Source: Corynebacterium resistens DSM 45100
GTDB taxonomy: Bacteria > Actinomycetota > Actinomycetes > Mycobacteriales > Mycobacteriaceae
Direction of reading: 5' to 3'
DNA length: 64,000 nucleotides
Assembly (NCBI RefSeq): GCF_000177535.2
Contig: NC_015673.1
Location: 124,001-188,000, forward strand
Shown here: in pieces, positions 1 through 7,234 of the stretch
How positions within the stretch are numbered: the first letter of the stretch is position 1
Layout of the letters: every line of letters begins with the position of its first letter
Program-made: the position numbers and the translations under genes
The notes under the pieces: generated by a model
Database searches by the model: none
Told to the model about the DNA's origin: nothing
The model's input: only the letters and a program-made list of their open reading frames with translations

Positions 1-245
1 AGAACCTGAACAAGGACATCCTGGATCGTGTTCACGATGCGCCACTCGATGAGGCTGTACGGGTTGCCCGCGAGCTGGCAGCCAAGGAAGGCATTCTGGC
101 CGGTATTTCCACCGGCGCTAACGTTTGGGCTGCATTGGAAGAGGCTAAAAAGCCAGAAAACGAAGGCAAGCTGATCGTTGTCGTAGTCTGCGACTTCGGC
201 GAGCGTTACGTCTCCACCCTGCTGTTCGACGACCTGCGCGACTAG
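1..245 (+). CDS. cysK: Cysteine synthase CysK, C-terminal end (partial)
   Basis: Open reading frame entering from the left edge (frame begins at base 3) and ending at TAG. The 80 visible residues match the C-terminus of O-acetylserine sulfhydrylase: an ISTGAN segment (the PLP-enzyme SGISSGA-like loop), a [16 protein letters not shown] strand and a final LFDD. CysK is a cytoplasmic PLP enzyme that makes cysteine from O-acetylserine and sulfide. The next gene is cysE, which makes O-acetylserine, so the pair is a cysteine-synthesis unit. A terminator-like hairpin and a separate cysE promoter lie between them, so cysE is probably also transcribed independently. The active-site lysine is outside the window. 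Confidence 0.9.
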   Translation, partial: NLNKDILDRVHDAPLDEAVRVARELAAKEGILAGISTGANVWAALEEAKKPENEGKLIVVVVCDFGERYVSTLLFDDLRD

Positions 246-282
246 TTCGCGCGCTGCAACACAGTTTGGCGACAGCCGCGCG

Positions 283-313
283 TGCCCCGGGGCAAATCCC
301 TTGCTCCGGGGCA
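283..313 (+). terminator. Terminator-like hairpin after cysK
   Basis: Inverted repeat TGCCCCGG/CCGGGGCA around a 15-nt loop, followed by TTTGCTT. It lies 37 bp after the cysK stop. The short T tract makes it a moderate rho-independent terminator candidate. Confidence 0.6.
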
Positions 314-383
314 TTTGCTTACGGCAGATTGCGCACCACCCCAGGTAAACCGGCAATCATGGAATAAAGCGCTGAGTTGTCGG

Positions 384-411
384 TTGTACCAGTAAATTAG
401 ACCTTTACAAT
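384..411 (+). promoter_or_regulatory. Candidate promoter of cysE
   Basis: TTGTAC and TACAAT hexamers separated by 16 bp, about 107 bp before the cysE start. Both resemble corynebacterial sigma-A elements. The assignment rests only on sequence similarity and position. Confidence 0.4.
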
Positions 412-517
412 CCCCGCTCCGCGTGCCCCACACCCACGGCGAGGAATTTCCCTCACCGAATCGCGGGCGGCACCACTACAGCTTTGCGATTGCACTAACG
501 AAAGGACACTCCGCACC

Positions 518-1102
518 GTGAACATCCTAGGACGCATCCGGGAAGACCTCCACAATGCCCGACTACACGACCCAGCTGCCCGTGGCGACGTAGAAAATGC
601 CATTGTCTATTCGGGCCTGCACGCCATCTGGTCCCACCGTGTAGCGAACAAGCTGTGGAACCGGGGCCACAAGGGCATAGCGCGTGTCCTCAGCCAAATC
701 ACCCGTGGTCTCACGGGGATCGAGATTCACCCCGGCGCCACGATCGGCCGGCGCTTCTTCATTGACCACGGCATGGGCATCGTCATCGGTGAGACAGCCG
801 AGATTGGCGATGACGTCATGCTCTACCACGGCGTAACCCTCGGAGGTTCGGAGCTCGTCCAGCGCAAGCGCCACCCCACCATCGGCAATGGCGTAATGAT
901 CGGCGCGGGAGCCAAGGTGCTGGGTCCAATCACAATCGGTGACGGCTCGGCGATCGGCGCCAACGCTGTCGTAACCAAGGATGCCTCACCAAACTCCATC
1001 CTCACCGGCATCCCAGCCAAGATCCGTCCCCGCAGGCCGGATCAAACCACTCCCCTGGTCGACGCCGTGAAGTGGGTCGACGACATGCAGAACAACATCT
1101 AA
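518..1102 (+). CDS. cysE: Serine O-acetyltransferase CysE
   Basis: Transfers acetyl from acetyl-CoA to L-serine, giving the O-acetylserine used by CysK. The 194-residue protein is of the short CysE type that lacks the long N-terminal domain of the E. coli enzyme. Left-handed beta-helix hexapeptide repeats run from about residue 66 to 165. The catalytic His is in [17 protein letters not shown] (H84), and IEIHPGA places Glu at the position of E. coli Asp143. Start is GTG with AAAGGA 11 bp upstream. It follows cysK in the same direction, the usual corynebacterial cysK-cysE order. Confidence 0.95.
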   Translation: MNILGRIREDLHNARLHDPAARGDVENAIVYSGLHAIWSHRVANKLWNRGHKGIARVLSQITRGLTGIEIHPGATIGRRFFIDHGMGIVIGETAEIGDDVMLYHGVTLGGSELVQRKRHPTIGNGVMIGAGAKVLGPITIGDGSAIGANAVVTKDASPNSILTGIPAKIRPRRPDQTTPLVDAVKWVDDMQNNI

Positions 1103-1134
1103 TCACCCGGCTACGCCGCCGTAGATACACGAAG

Positions 1135-1190
1135 GCCGGTACGTGCCTCGCCCCTTATTTGCTGGGGGCAGGTTCGTACCGGCTTTCTTT
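1135..1190. terminator. Terminator between convergent cysE and GNAT gene
   Basis: Stem GCCGGTACG/CGTACCGGC with further G-C pairing inside the loop, followed on the plus strand by TTTCTTTT. It lies between two convergent genes and can serve cysE; the A-poor left side makes it a weaker terminator for the minus strand. Confidence 0.65.
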
Positions 1191-1205
1191 TATACCGACG
1201 CCGCG

Positions 1206-1511
1206 CTATTCCGCCACGAGGTCCGCGTACTCTTGGTTCTTCTCTACGAAGCCCTCCACTGCGCTGCACGTAGGGCGAATCTTCATTCCCTCAGCACGAG
1301 TGATGTCAAGCGCGTGGGAAATCAGTGGCTTAGACAGCCCCTGGCCACGGAAGGCGGGATCCACGACCGTGTGGTTGAAGTCGCGGATATCGTTACCGTT
1401 AGCGTCTTTAGCCGGAGCGTACTCCGCGAAGCCAGCCTCCTGGCCATCTACCGAGATCACGAACCGATGCCGATCTTGCTGATGGGTTACCTCAATGGTG
1501 CTCTCGCTCAT
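1206..1511 (-). CDS. YjdJ-type GNAT N-acetyltransferase
   Basis: A 101-residue single-domain GNAT protein of the COG2388 (Acetyltransf_CG) family. The acetyl-CoA loop is VDPAFRGQGLSKPLISHALD, followed by EGMKIRPTCSAVEGFVEKN with the Cys typical of this family. The substrate is unknown. I chose the ATG giving MSESTIEV because AAGGTTGGAG precedes it; 22 further codons are open upstream but look non-coding. It converges on cysE across a hairpin. A GNAT gene sits next to cysE in C. glutamicum too, as far as I recall. Confidence 0.8.
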   Translation of the reverse strand: MSESTIEVTHQQDRHRFVISVDGQEAGFAEYAPAKDANGNDIRDFNHTVVDPAFRGQGLSKPLISHALDITRAEGMKIRPTCSAVEGFVEKNQEYADLVAE

Positions 1512-1718
1512 GGCTCCAACCTTCCTTATTCGGGTATGCCGTGTTCCTCCCCCATTGTGCCAGCGTGTGGGAATCATGGTCGGGGCCTGTGGGAGTTAGC
1601 TAAAGCCACGCGCGCAAGCACCTGCGGGCGGGGATGTTCGGAGCCTATTGGGTTAAGGGTCAAAAAGTGTGTCCGGAATCGCGGATTTTCACGGATTGAC
1701 CTGTAGGTTTCCGGAAAG

Positions 1719-1739
1719 TATATGCTCCGGAAGCATATA
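1719..1739. promoter_or_regulatory. Hairpin in IS leader, copy 1
   Basis: TATATGCT/AGCATATA stem of 8 bp with 5-nt loop CCGGA, 71 bp before the transposase start. The second IS copy has the same hairpin with a different loop and a longer stem. A role in limiting transposase expression is an inference. Confidence 0.5.
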
Positions 1740-1810
1740 TCTAGCCCCCGACGGGAAATCCTCGGTGTGGCAGCCGTGATGTGCTATGCGCGGCGTGGTG
1801 TGGTGTCGCA

Positions 1811-2989
1811 ATGTCGAAGAACCAACCACGCTGCCACTGCGGCGGTGAAATGAAACGCAACGGCACCACCAGCAAAGGCACCACCAGATGGCGCTGCAAA
1901 CAATGCGGCGCCTCCAGCGTCAAACGTCGAAACGACATCACCAACGCGGCAGTGTTCACCCAGTTCATCGAGCATTGCACCACCGCAATATCACTCGACG
2001 ACCTAGCCAAACGAAACGGTGTTAGCCGCGCCACCATGAAGCGGCGCTTCAAGTGGTGCTGGCTCGTTGATGTGCCTGACCCCACCGCCGGCCACCACAA
2101 GCGGATCTACGACCAGGTATTTCTCGATGGCACCTACACCGCCGGTGGCTGCCTGATCGTCGCGGCGACCATCGACCACGTGATCGCCTGGCACTGGTGC
2201 AAACACGAAACCACCCGCGACTACCAACTGCTGCTTGAACGCATCGAAGCCCCACTCATCGCCGTCATCGACGGCGGCCAAGGCGCATACAGCGCAATCA
2301 AAAAGTGCTGGCCGACTACGAAAATTCAACGCTGCCTCGTCCACGCCCAACGCGTGGTCCGCCGCTACACCACCACCAACCCACGCACCGATGCCGGGCG
2401 CACCATCTACCGACTTGCGCTGAAACTGACCCGGATCACCACACTGGATGAAGCCGCCGCGTGGGGTGTGCAACTGCACGAGTTTTCAACGATCTACCGG
2501 GAATGGATGAACGAGAAAACCATGATCAAAGACCCCAAAACAGGTGCATGGACCCGCGTGTGGACCCACCACAACGTGCGCAAGGCCTACAACAGCCTCA
2601 ACCATCTTTGGCGGTCCGAGATGCTGTTTGTCTACCTCAACCCGCCAGCAGGAGTCCTTGCGCCCGAGCGGATCAAATCCACCACCAACAGCTTAGAAGG
2701 CGGCATCAACGCCCAGCTCAAACTGCTCGCCAGAACCCACCGCGGCAGATCAGGCGAACGACAACGCCGCATGCTGGATTGGTGGCTCTACTTAAAAACG
2801 GAACTGCCTGACGATCCAGTACGAATCGCCAGGCAGTCCGACTGGGGCCAGGGCCAACTCGCCAAAGTATCCACCCTGACCCAAACCGAGAACCAAGCCG
2901 ACCACGAAACAGGACGCCCAGCCCTCTACGACAACGCTATCGACACCGACTACACCCACTCAATCGGCATTCAAAAAGGCCAAATCTAA
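1811..2989 (+). CDS. IS1249-type transposase, copy 1
   Basis: A 392-residue transposase of the IS256/mutator class. The N-terminus has a zinc ribbon (RCHCGG...RWRCKQCG), then a helix-turn-helix region (LDDLAKRNGVSRATMKRRF). DDE-fold landmarks are FLDGTYTAGGCLIVAATIDHVIAWHWC (first Asp), IAVIDGGQGAYSAI (second Asp) and the STTNSLEGGINAQLK segment with the catalytic Glu. The start at MSKNQPRC matches the start of the second copy; ten more codons are open upstream. By eye it is about four-fifths identical to the second transposase, so the two copies did not arise from one recent jump. Confidence 0.92.
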   Translation: MSKNQPRCHCGGEMKRNGTTSKGTTRWRCKQCGASSVKRRNDITNAAVFTQFIEHCTTAISLDDLAKRNGVSRATMKRRFKWCWLVDVPDPTAGHHKRIYDQVFLDGTYTAGGCLIVAATIDHVIAWHWCKHETTRDYQLLLERIEAPLIAVIDGGQGAYSAIKKCWPTTKIQRCLVHAQRVVRRYTTTNPRTDAGRTIYRLALKLTRITTLDEAAAWGVQLHEFSTIYREWMNEKTMIKDPKTGAWTRVWTHHNVRKAYNSLNHLWRSEMLFVYLNPPAGVLAPERIKSTTNSLEGGINAQLKLLARTHRGRSGERQRRMLDWWLYLKTELPDDPVRIARQSDWGQGQLAKVSTLTQTENQADHETGRPALYDNAIDTDYTHSIGIQKGQI

Positions 2990-3093
2990 CCCCCGCGACA
3001 CGCCGAGCCAGACACACATTTTGACCCTTAACCCAGCCTATTTGATTGCTTAGGTGCGGGAACTGGTGGGCGTCAGTAATAGAAAAAGAAAAA

Positions 3094-3120
3094 ACTGCCC
3101 TAGCGCGATGCTAGGACAGT
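3094..3120 (-). terminator. Terminator of the tRNA-Asp/tRNA-Phe unit
   Basis: Read on the minus strand: CTAGC/GCTAG-centred stem with ACTG/CAGT outer pairs and one mismatch, then TTTTTTCTTTTT. A strong intrinsic terminator 8 bp after the 3' end of tRNA-Phe. Confidence 0.85.
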
Positions 3121-3128
3121 CAAGATTG

Positions 3129-3201
3129 TGGCCAGAGCCGGGATCGAACCGGCGACCTTTCACTTTTCAGGCGAACGCTCTACCGACTGAGCTATCTGGC
3201 C
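3129..3201 (-). tRNA. tRNA-Phe (GAA)
   Basis: Cloverleaf of 73 nt. Acceptor stem GGCCAGA/TCTGGCC, D-arm AGCTCAGTCGGTAGAGC, anticodon loop CTGAAAA with GAA, T-arm GGTTCGATCC, discriminator A. CCA is not encoded. Thirty nucleotides separate it from the upstream tRNA-Asp, so the two are probably co-transcribed. Confidence 0.95.
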
Positions 3202-3231
3202 ATGAAGCTTGGATTATTCCGAACTCCAGAG

Positions 3232-3305
3232 CGACCCTGACGGGACTTGAACCCGCGACCTCCGCCGTGACAGGGCGGCGCGCTAACCAACTGCGCCACA
3301 GGGCC
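3232..3305 (-). tRNA. tRNA-Asp (GTC), copy 1
   Basis: 74-nt cloverleaf with anticodon loop CTGTCAC (GTC), acceptor stem GGCCCTG/CAGGGTC containing one G-T pair, discriminator G. Identical to the second tRNA-Asp 3.34 kb away; identity extends a few bases beyond the gene (3231-3307 versus 6575-6651). This copy sits just upstream of tRNA-Phe and just inside the islet end. Confidence 0.95.
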
Positions 3306-3363
3306 GTGCTCATCGCACACCAAACATGTTGTACATGCGGGGTGTTTGCTTGCACGAATGGTT

Positions 3364-3393
3364 ACTCTACACAGGCCAAGAGGTTTCCTCCAA
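3364..3393 (-). promoter_or_regulatory. Candidate promoter for tRNA-Asp copy 1 and tRNA-Phe
   Basis: On the minus strand TTGGAG and TAGAGT are 18 bp apart, about 60 bp before tRNA-Asp. These two tRNAs are cut off from the tRNA-Glu promoter by the islet and need their own start, which makes this stretch the likely place. Sequence match only. Confidence 0.3.
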
Positions 3394-3429
3394 ATCGGCT
3401 GATGAAGTGTGCGGATCAGAAGAATTGCC

Positions 3430-4278
3430 CTACATTTTGGTGGCGAAAAGTCCCATCGCGTCCCAGGCAATCCATCCACCCTTTTGTAGCTTAAGGGTAA
3501 GCACGTTCCTTCCCTCCCTTAGGTCGGTGAGCGGAATTTCAAGCTCCCAACAACCCGGCTTGAGCGAACCATCATCACGGCGCGCATCGCCTTTCTTACT
3601 ACCGGCGGTCTCTCCCTTTGGGATTTCCAAGCTTTCCCTGAATCCCCCCAGTTCAACATCAAGAGTTCCCCCTAGCTTTGTCGTATCAATAAACCACAAG
3701 GCCAGATAGATTTTCGTCTTCGGAGCGCGAATATCCCGTTTAGAAAAATTAAAATCCCAGCTCAAAGTGTAACTCTTACCACCAGCCCAGGTATCCCCGG
3801 GACCTGGCAGTAGATATGGGATGTTCGGAGCCTTTCCGGATACGCTGATTTTCCCATCTGGGAAAGCCACCGGAATCTTCTTGTAGTCCTTTGGCGCAAA
3901 TCTGAGGTCCGTACTCCGGCGATCGAAATTCCCGGCCTTGATAATTGGAACCCCAGTAACAACCGACCGAAGAGATTTAGCGCGAACCGGCAAAGACGGG
4001 CGTGAAATATTTCCTGCTGCATCAACTGTTCTGATGCGATACAGCCATTCCTCCCCTTTCGGGCTTAGCCGATTATGACTAAACGCAGGAAAAATCGTCT
4101 TCTTGAGTAACTTCCAGCCGTAGCCTTTTCTGTGCCCCTCTACTCGGTAGTGGTCCAGAGGAATTGCCCAGTCCAAGGGCTCCCAGGCAAGATTAATTTC
4201 CATCAAACCCGCTTTGCATTCCGTAATTGAGGTAGGTGATGGCCGGGTTCTATTGCCCTGCGAAGATCCGAACGTCAT
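3430..4278 (-). CDS. Fibronectin-III/rhamnogalacturonan-lyase-like C-terminal domain protein
   Basis: A 282-residue protein. Residues about 25-105 look like a fibronectin type III domain (LAWEPLDWA...YRIRTVDAAGNISRPSLPVRA). Residues about 150-282 resemble the carbohydrate-binding C-terminal domain of polysaccharide lyase family 4 (IPYLLPGPGDTWAGGKSYTLSWDFNF, then LALWFIDT and GCWELEIPLTDLREGRNVLTLKL). No lyase catalytic domain is present. No signal peptide is visible; the ATG directly follows the PhoD-like stop codon. I read the two ORFs as remnants of one surface or secreted phosphodiesterase-polysaccharide-binding locus. Function is not established, and the ORF may be the detached 3' part of a larger gene. 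Confidence 0.55.
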   Translation of the reverse strand: MTFGSSQGNRTRPSPTSITECKAGLMEINLAWEPLDWAIPLDHYRVEGHRKGYGWKLLKKTIFPAFSHNRLSPKGEEWLYRIRTVDAAGNISRPSLPVRAKSLRSVVTGVPIIKAGNFDRRSTDLRFAPKDYKKIPVAFPDGKISVSGKAPNIPYLLPGPGDTWAGGKSYTLSWDFNFSKRDIRAPKTKIYLALWFIDTTKLGGTLDVELGGFRESLEIPKGETAGSKKGDARRDDGSLKPGCWELEIPLTDLREGRNVLTLKLQKGGWIAWDAMGLFATKM

Positions 4279-4971
4279 TTAAAAGCCTTTCTCGATTAAA
4301 CGGCGAGAGCCACTAGGCGAGTAGTAGGTAAAGGCGACTTGCCGGGGAGCTTGATCATCTTTCTCCACATACGACACCACGACGAATTGGGCGTTGAGTT
4401 GTTTTTTAGTCACTTCGACGAAGATGTAACCGCGCCGTTGATCCATCTTTTTCACGTAAGGATGCTTGAGCCAAACGTCGCTGGAGCTACCTGGTTGCCC
4501 ATCACCGTCCGAGGCGATGGAGGTGCATATCAACTCGATGCCAACCGGCTCATCGGCTTCGCCCCATAATTCAGCAGCGCAATGTTGGTGAATATCCCCT
4601 GTGAGCACTACCGGATTCTGAATGTTCCGGAATGTCTGAAGCAATCGTTTGCGCGACGATGGGAAACCGTCCCATTGGTCCACCTTGTCGTCTGCAATTG
4701 GAGCTACTACCACGCTATTGGTTAGCACATTCCATCTTGCAGGTGAGCTCTGGAATCGCTCATGCATCCAACGTTCCTGCTCTTGGCCAAGAATGCTGCG
4801 GTTTTCGCTGTTAAGTGCCTCCTTGTCGGAAGCATCAACAACGGCATCGCGATACTGGCGCGTGTCTACGTTGACGAATCGCAAGAGCCGGCCAACGTTG
4901 AAGGAAATCCCTACGGCCAATCCTATTGTCAAAAACAGACTTCGCCCCGATAAGGCCACTTGATTGCTCAC
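4279..4971 (-). pseudogene. PhoD-like phosphodiesterase/alkaline phosphatase, internally deleted
   Basis: 230 residues, less than half of a normal PhoD-family enzyme (around 500). Residues 1-28 resemble a Tat-type leader (LSGRSLFLTIGLAVG, with one arginine of the twin pair changed). Residues 29 onward match only the C-terminal half of the catalytic domain: LRFVNVDTRQYRD, LGQEQERWMHERFQ, WNVLTNSVVVAPI and NPVVLTGDIHQHCAAEL, the last bearing conserved metal ligands. The first metal-site motifs are absent, as though about 200-250 residues were deleted in frame. Start is GTG with only a weak ribosome site. An active enzyme is unlikely. A genuinely short homologue cannot be excluded. Confidence 0.6.
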
Positions 4972-5139
4972 CCTGCACTACTTCTCACACTCTCAACACG
5001 ACACTGTCGAATCAACCAGGTGCAACCTATCAAGCCCATTCGGAGTCTGCAGTGCGAATTTATGTTGTACGAAATCAAGAAGTAAGTGCTTACCGGGTTA
5101 AGCGACAAAATGTGTGTCTGCTATCGGCGTGTCGCGGGG

Positions 5140-6318
5140 TTAGATGTGGCCTTTTTGGATGCCGATTGAGTGTGTGTACTCGGTATCGATACCGTTGTCG
5201 TAGAGGGCTGGTTGTCCTGTTTCATAGTCGGCTTGGTTCTCGTTTCGGGTCAGGGTTGTAACTTTGGCGAGTTGGTTCTGGCCCCAGTTGGACTGTCTGG
5301 CGATTTCTATTGGATCGCCAGGCAGTTCCGTTTTCAGATACAGCCACCAATCCAGCATTTTGCGTTGGTGCTCACCGCGTCTGCCGCGATGAGTTCTTGC
5401 AAGGAGCTTCAGCTGGGCGTTGATGCCGCCTTCAAGACTGTTGGTGGTGGATTTGATCCGGTGCGGCTCGAGCACACCTTTCGGGGGCTTGAGGTAGACA
5501 AACAGCAGGTCATTGCGCCACAGGTGGTTGAGACTGTTGTAGGCCTTGCGCACGTTGACATGGGTCCACACGAGTGTGTCTTTTGCTGTTTTCGGGTCTT
5601 TGACCTGTGTCTTTTCGTTGAGCCAATCCTTGTAGAGCGTGTGAAACTCTTGCAGTTGTGCACCCCATTGTGCAGCCTCGTCCAGGGTGGTGATGCGGGT
5701 GAGTTTCAGCGCGAGTCGGTAGATGGTGCGGCCAGCATCAGTGCGTGGTCGTGAGGTGGTGTAGCGGCGTACTCTGCGTTGGGCGTGCACGAGGCAGCGT
5801 TGGATTTTGGTGTTTGGCCAGCACGTTTTAATTGCGCTTGTGGCTCCTCGGCCACCGTCGATCACAGCGATCAACGGTGCTTCGATGCGCTCGAGCAGGC
5901 GCTTGTAGTCGTGTGTGGTTTCTTGTTTGCACCAGTGCCAGGCGATGACGTGGTCGAGCGTTGCCGCCACGATCAGACAGCCACCTGCGGTGTAGGTGCC
6001 GTCGATGAAGATCTGGTCGTAGACCCTGCCTGTATGGCCGATGGTCGGGTCAGGCACGTCAACCAGCCAAAAGGCATCGAATTTGCGCTGCAGCGTACGT
6101 GTCGAGCAGCTCATGTTGCCGGCGATCGCCGCAAGACTGGTCCCGGCGGTCAGGTGCTGGATGAACGCACGAAATAGGGCTGCGTTGGTGATATCGCTGC
6201 GCTGCTTGGTCAGTGAAGCACCGCAGATTTTGCACCGCCACCGGGTCGTCCCGTTGCTGGTGGTGCCGTTTCGTTTCATATCGCCGCCACAATGGCAGCG
6301 TGGTCGGTTCTTTGGCAT
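5140..6318 (-). CDS. IS1249-type transposase, copy 2
   Basis: 392 residues, the same length as the other copy. Zinc ribbon RCHCGG...RWRCKICG, then a diverged helix-turn-helix (LAAIAGNMSCSTRTLQRKF). The DDE-fold core is strongly conserved: IFIDGTYTAGGCLIVAATLD, IAVIDGGRGATSAI and STTNSLEGGINAQLK. Differences concentrate in residues 50-80, which probably contact the DNA ends and agree with the changed inverted repeat. Start at MPKNRPRC; 34 more codons are open upstream but run through the leader hairpin. No frame disruption. Confidence 0.92.
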   Translation of the reverse strand: MPKNRPRCHCGGDMKRNGTTSNGTTRWRCKICGASLTKQRSDITNAALFRAFIQHLTAGTSLAAIAGNMSCSTRTLQRKFDAFWLVDVPDPTIGHTGRVYDQIFIDGTYTAGGCLIVAATLDHVIAWHWCKQETTHDYKRLLERIEAPLIAVIDGGRGATSAIKTCWPNTKIQRCLVHAQRRVRRYTTSRPRTDAGRTIYRLALKLTRITTLDEAAQWGAQLQEFHTLYKDWLNEKTQVKDPKTAKDTLVWTHVNVRKAYNSLNHLWRNDLLFVYLKPPKGVLEPHRIKSTTNSLEGGINAQLKLLARTHRGRRGEHQRKMLDWWLYLKTELPGDPIEIARQSNWGQNQLAKVTTLTRNENQADYETGQPALYDNGIDTEYTHSIGIQKGHI

Positions 6319-6387
6319 TGGGCAACCGAACCACCGCTCCGTAGCACACCATGGCAGCCACACCGGGGATTTTCGCAAGAGAGGGCC

Positions 6388-6412
6388 AATATATGCTTTT
6401 GGAGCATATATT
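6388..6412. promoter_or_regulatory. Hairpin in IS leader, copy 2
   Basis: AATATATGCT/AGCATATATT stem of 10 bp with loop TTTGG (plus-strand reading), 70 bp before the transposase start. Same place and same stem as in copy 1, while the loop differs. Confidence 0.5.
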
Positions 6413-6511
6413 TTCCGCAAACGCGGAGTTCAGAGCATGAAAATCAACGATTCCGGACACACATTTTGTCGCTTAACCCTGCTTACCCCCGCCGTTTGCC
6501 TTAAGCAAAAA

Positions 6512-6549
6512 GAGGGTGGGGGAAACACTTCAGTGTTTCCCCCACCCTC
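6512..6549 (-). terminator. Terminator of the tRNA-Glu/tRNA-Asp unit
   Basis: Perfect 18-bp inverted repeat (GAGGGTGGGGGAAACACT and its complement) with a 2-nt centre, followed on the minus strand by CTTTTTGC. It lies 26 bp after tRNA-Asp copy 2 and just outside the IS target duplication. One of the strongest terminators in the window. Confidence 0.9.
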
Positions 6550-6575
6550 GCAGCTGTTTATCAGCTTGACAATGG

Positions 6576-6649
6576 CGACCCTGACGGGACTTGAACCCGC
6601 GACCTCCGCCGTGACAGGGCGGCGCGCTAACCAACTGCGCCACAGGGCC
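6576..6649 (-). tRNA. tRNA-Asp (GTC), copy 2
   Basis: Same 74-nt sequence as copy 1. It lies one nucleotide from tRNA-Glu and is clearly co-transcribed with it. In other corynebacteria, as I recall, Glu-Asp-Phe form one cluster; here the Asp gene is doubled and the Phe gene is on the far side of an islet. Confidence 0.95.
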
Positions 6650-6650
6650 G

Positions 6651-6723
6651 TACTCCCAACGGGATTCGAACCCGTGTTGCCGCCGTGAAAGGGCGGAGTC
6701 CTAGGCCTCTAGACGATGGGAGC
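6651..6723 (-). tRNA. tRNA-Glu (TTC)
   Basis: 73-nt cloverleaf: acceptor GCTCCCA/TGGGAGT with a terminal G-T pair, anticodon loop CTTTCAC (TTC), T-arm GGTTCGAATCC, discriminator A. First gene of the tRNA-Glu/tRNA-Asp unit. Confidence 0.95.
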
Positions 6724-6761
6724 ATGCTAATAACGATTGCTCGCTCTTTAGCAGCTCGCTC

Positions 6762-6791
6762 AGTCTAAACCACATGCATGAAAACAACCAA
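6762..6791 (-). promoter_or_regulatory. Candidate promoter of the tRNA-Glu/tRNA-Asp unit
   Basis: Minus-strand TTGGTT and TAGACT separated by 18 bp, with the -10 element about 39 bp before tRNA-Glu. Position fits a short tRNA leader. Sequence match only. Confidence 0.4.
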
Positions 6792-6956
6792 ACCAGCTGG
6801 TTAGAGCTTAAATATTGACCTTTTCTAGCGCCCTGCTATCTCACACCGCATCGCATTAGTTCCGCGACAATGTGAAAATTGCACAGATTCACCCACCACG
6901 TTTTCATGGATTCATCGACGGAAGAAGTGAAGTTTTCACGAAACACCCCATACAAA

Positions 6957-6997
6957 GAATCCCCGCCGAAACCCTAAAGGTGTTCGAACGGGGATTC
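6957..6997 (-). terminator. Terminator of tRNA-Lys
   Basis: 9-bp stem GAATCCCCG/CGGGGATTC with TTCGAAC in the loop region, 8 bp after tRNA-Lys on the minus strand, followed by TTTGTATG. Short T tract, so moderate strength. Confidence 0.6.
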
Positions 6998-7004
6998 ACA
7001 TCTG

Positions 7005-7077
7005 TGGGCCCTCCGGGGCTCGAACCCGGGACCTGCGGATTAAAAGTCCGTAGCTCTACCAACTGAGCTAAAGGCCC
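7005..7077 (-). tRNA. tRNA-Lys (TTT)
   Basis: 73-nt cloverleaf: acceptor GGGCCTT/AGGGCCC with one T-G pair, D-arm AGCTCAGTTGGTAGAGC, anticodon loop CTTTTAA (TTT), T-arm GGTTCGAGCC, discriminator A. It has its own terminator and a possible -10 element TAAGAT at 7125-7130, so it is probably a single-gene unit. Confidence 0.95.
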
Positions 7078-7154
7078 ACGCCGACCAACAACAAAGAAAA
7101 CCTTTGTTCACGTCAGCGCTAACCATCTTAGAGGCAATGGTTCACCAAATGATA

Positions 7155-7186
7155 ATCGACCCCCACATAACAATGAGGGGGTCGAT
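7155..7186 (-). terminator. Terminator-like hairpin after actA
   Basis: 10-bp perfect stem ATCGACCCCC/GGGGGTCGAT, 48 bp after the CoA-transferase stop. Only a short T-rich tail (TTATCATTT) follows on the minus strand. Confidence 0.6.
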
Positions 7187-7234
7187 GTAGCTATATCCCT
7201 TTCACAGCCTTTCGTACGGCTGGAAGCTTAGGGT

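Larger units (their letters stand above)
1650..3034 (+). mobile_element. IS1249-like insertion sequence, copy 1 (IS256 family)
   Basis: A complete 1385-bp element. Terminal inverted repeats are 24 bp (1650-1673 and 3011-3034) with one mismatch, outer end GGGTTAAGGGTCAAAA. A perfect 8-bp target duplication AGCCTATT flanks it at 1642-1649 and 3035-3042, as expected for the IS256 family. It carries one transposase gene. The insertion lies between the GNAT gene and the tRNA-Phe terminator and appears not to break a gene. Intact ends, duplication and transposase indicate recent, possibly active, transposition. Confidence 0.95.
5095..6479 (-). mobile_element. IS1249-like insertion sequence, copy 2 (IS256 family)
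   Basis: A complete element of 1385 bp, exactly the length of copy 1, in opposite orientation. Terminal inverted repeats are 24 bp and perfect (5095-5118 and 6456-6479; outer end GGGTTAAGCGACAAAATG). The 8-bp target duplication TGCTTACC is at 5087-5094 and 6480-6487. It landed between the deleted PhoD gene and the terminator of the tRNA-Glu/Asp unit. Ends differ from copy 1 at two adjacent positions (GCGA versus GGGT), so it is a related isoform, not an identical copy. Confidence 0.95.

Noticed and set aside
3430..4971. Phage or plasmid cargo in the tRNA-Asp islet
   Set aside because: No integrase, capsid, replication or partition gene is present; only phosphodiesterase and lyase-like remnants.
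5170..6177. Plus-strand ORFs inside IS copy 2
   Set aside because: They are mirror frames of the transposase with no recognisable product.
1650..6479. Composite transposon formed by the two IS1249-like elements
   Set aside because: Each element has its own 8-bp duplication (AGCCTATT, TGCTTACC); the outer flanks do not match each other, so they inserted independently.
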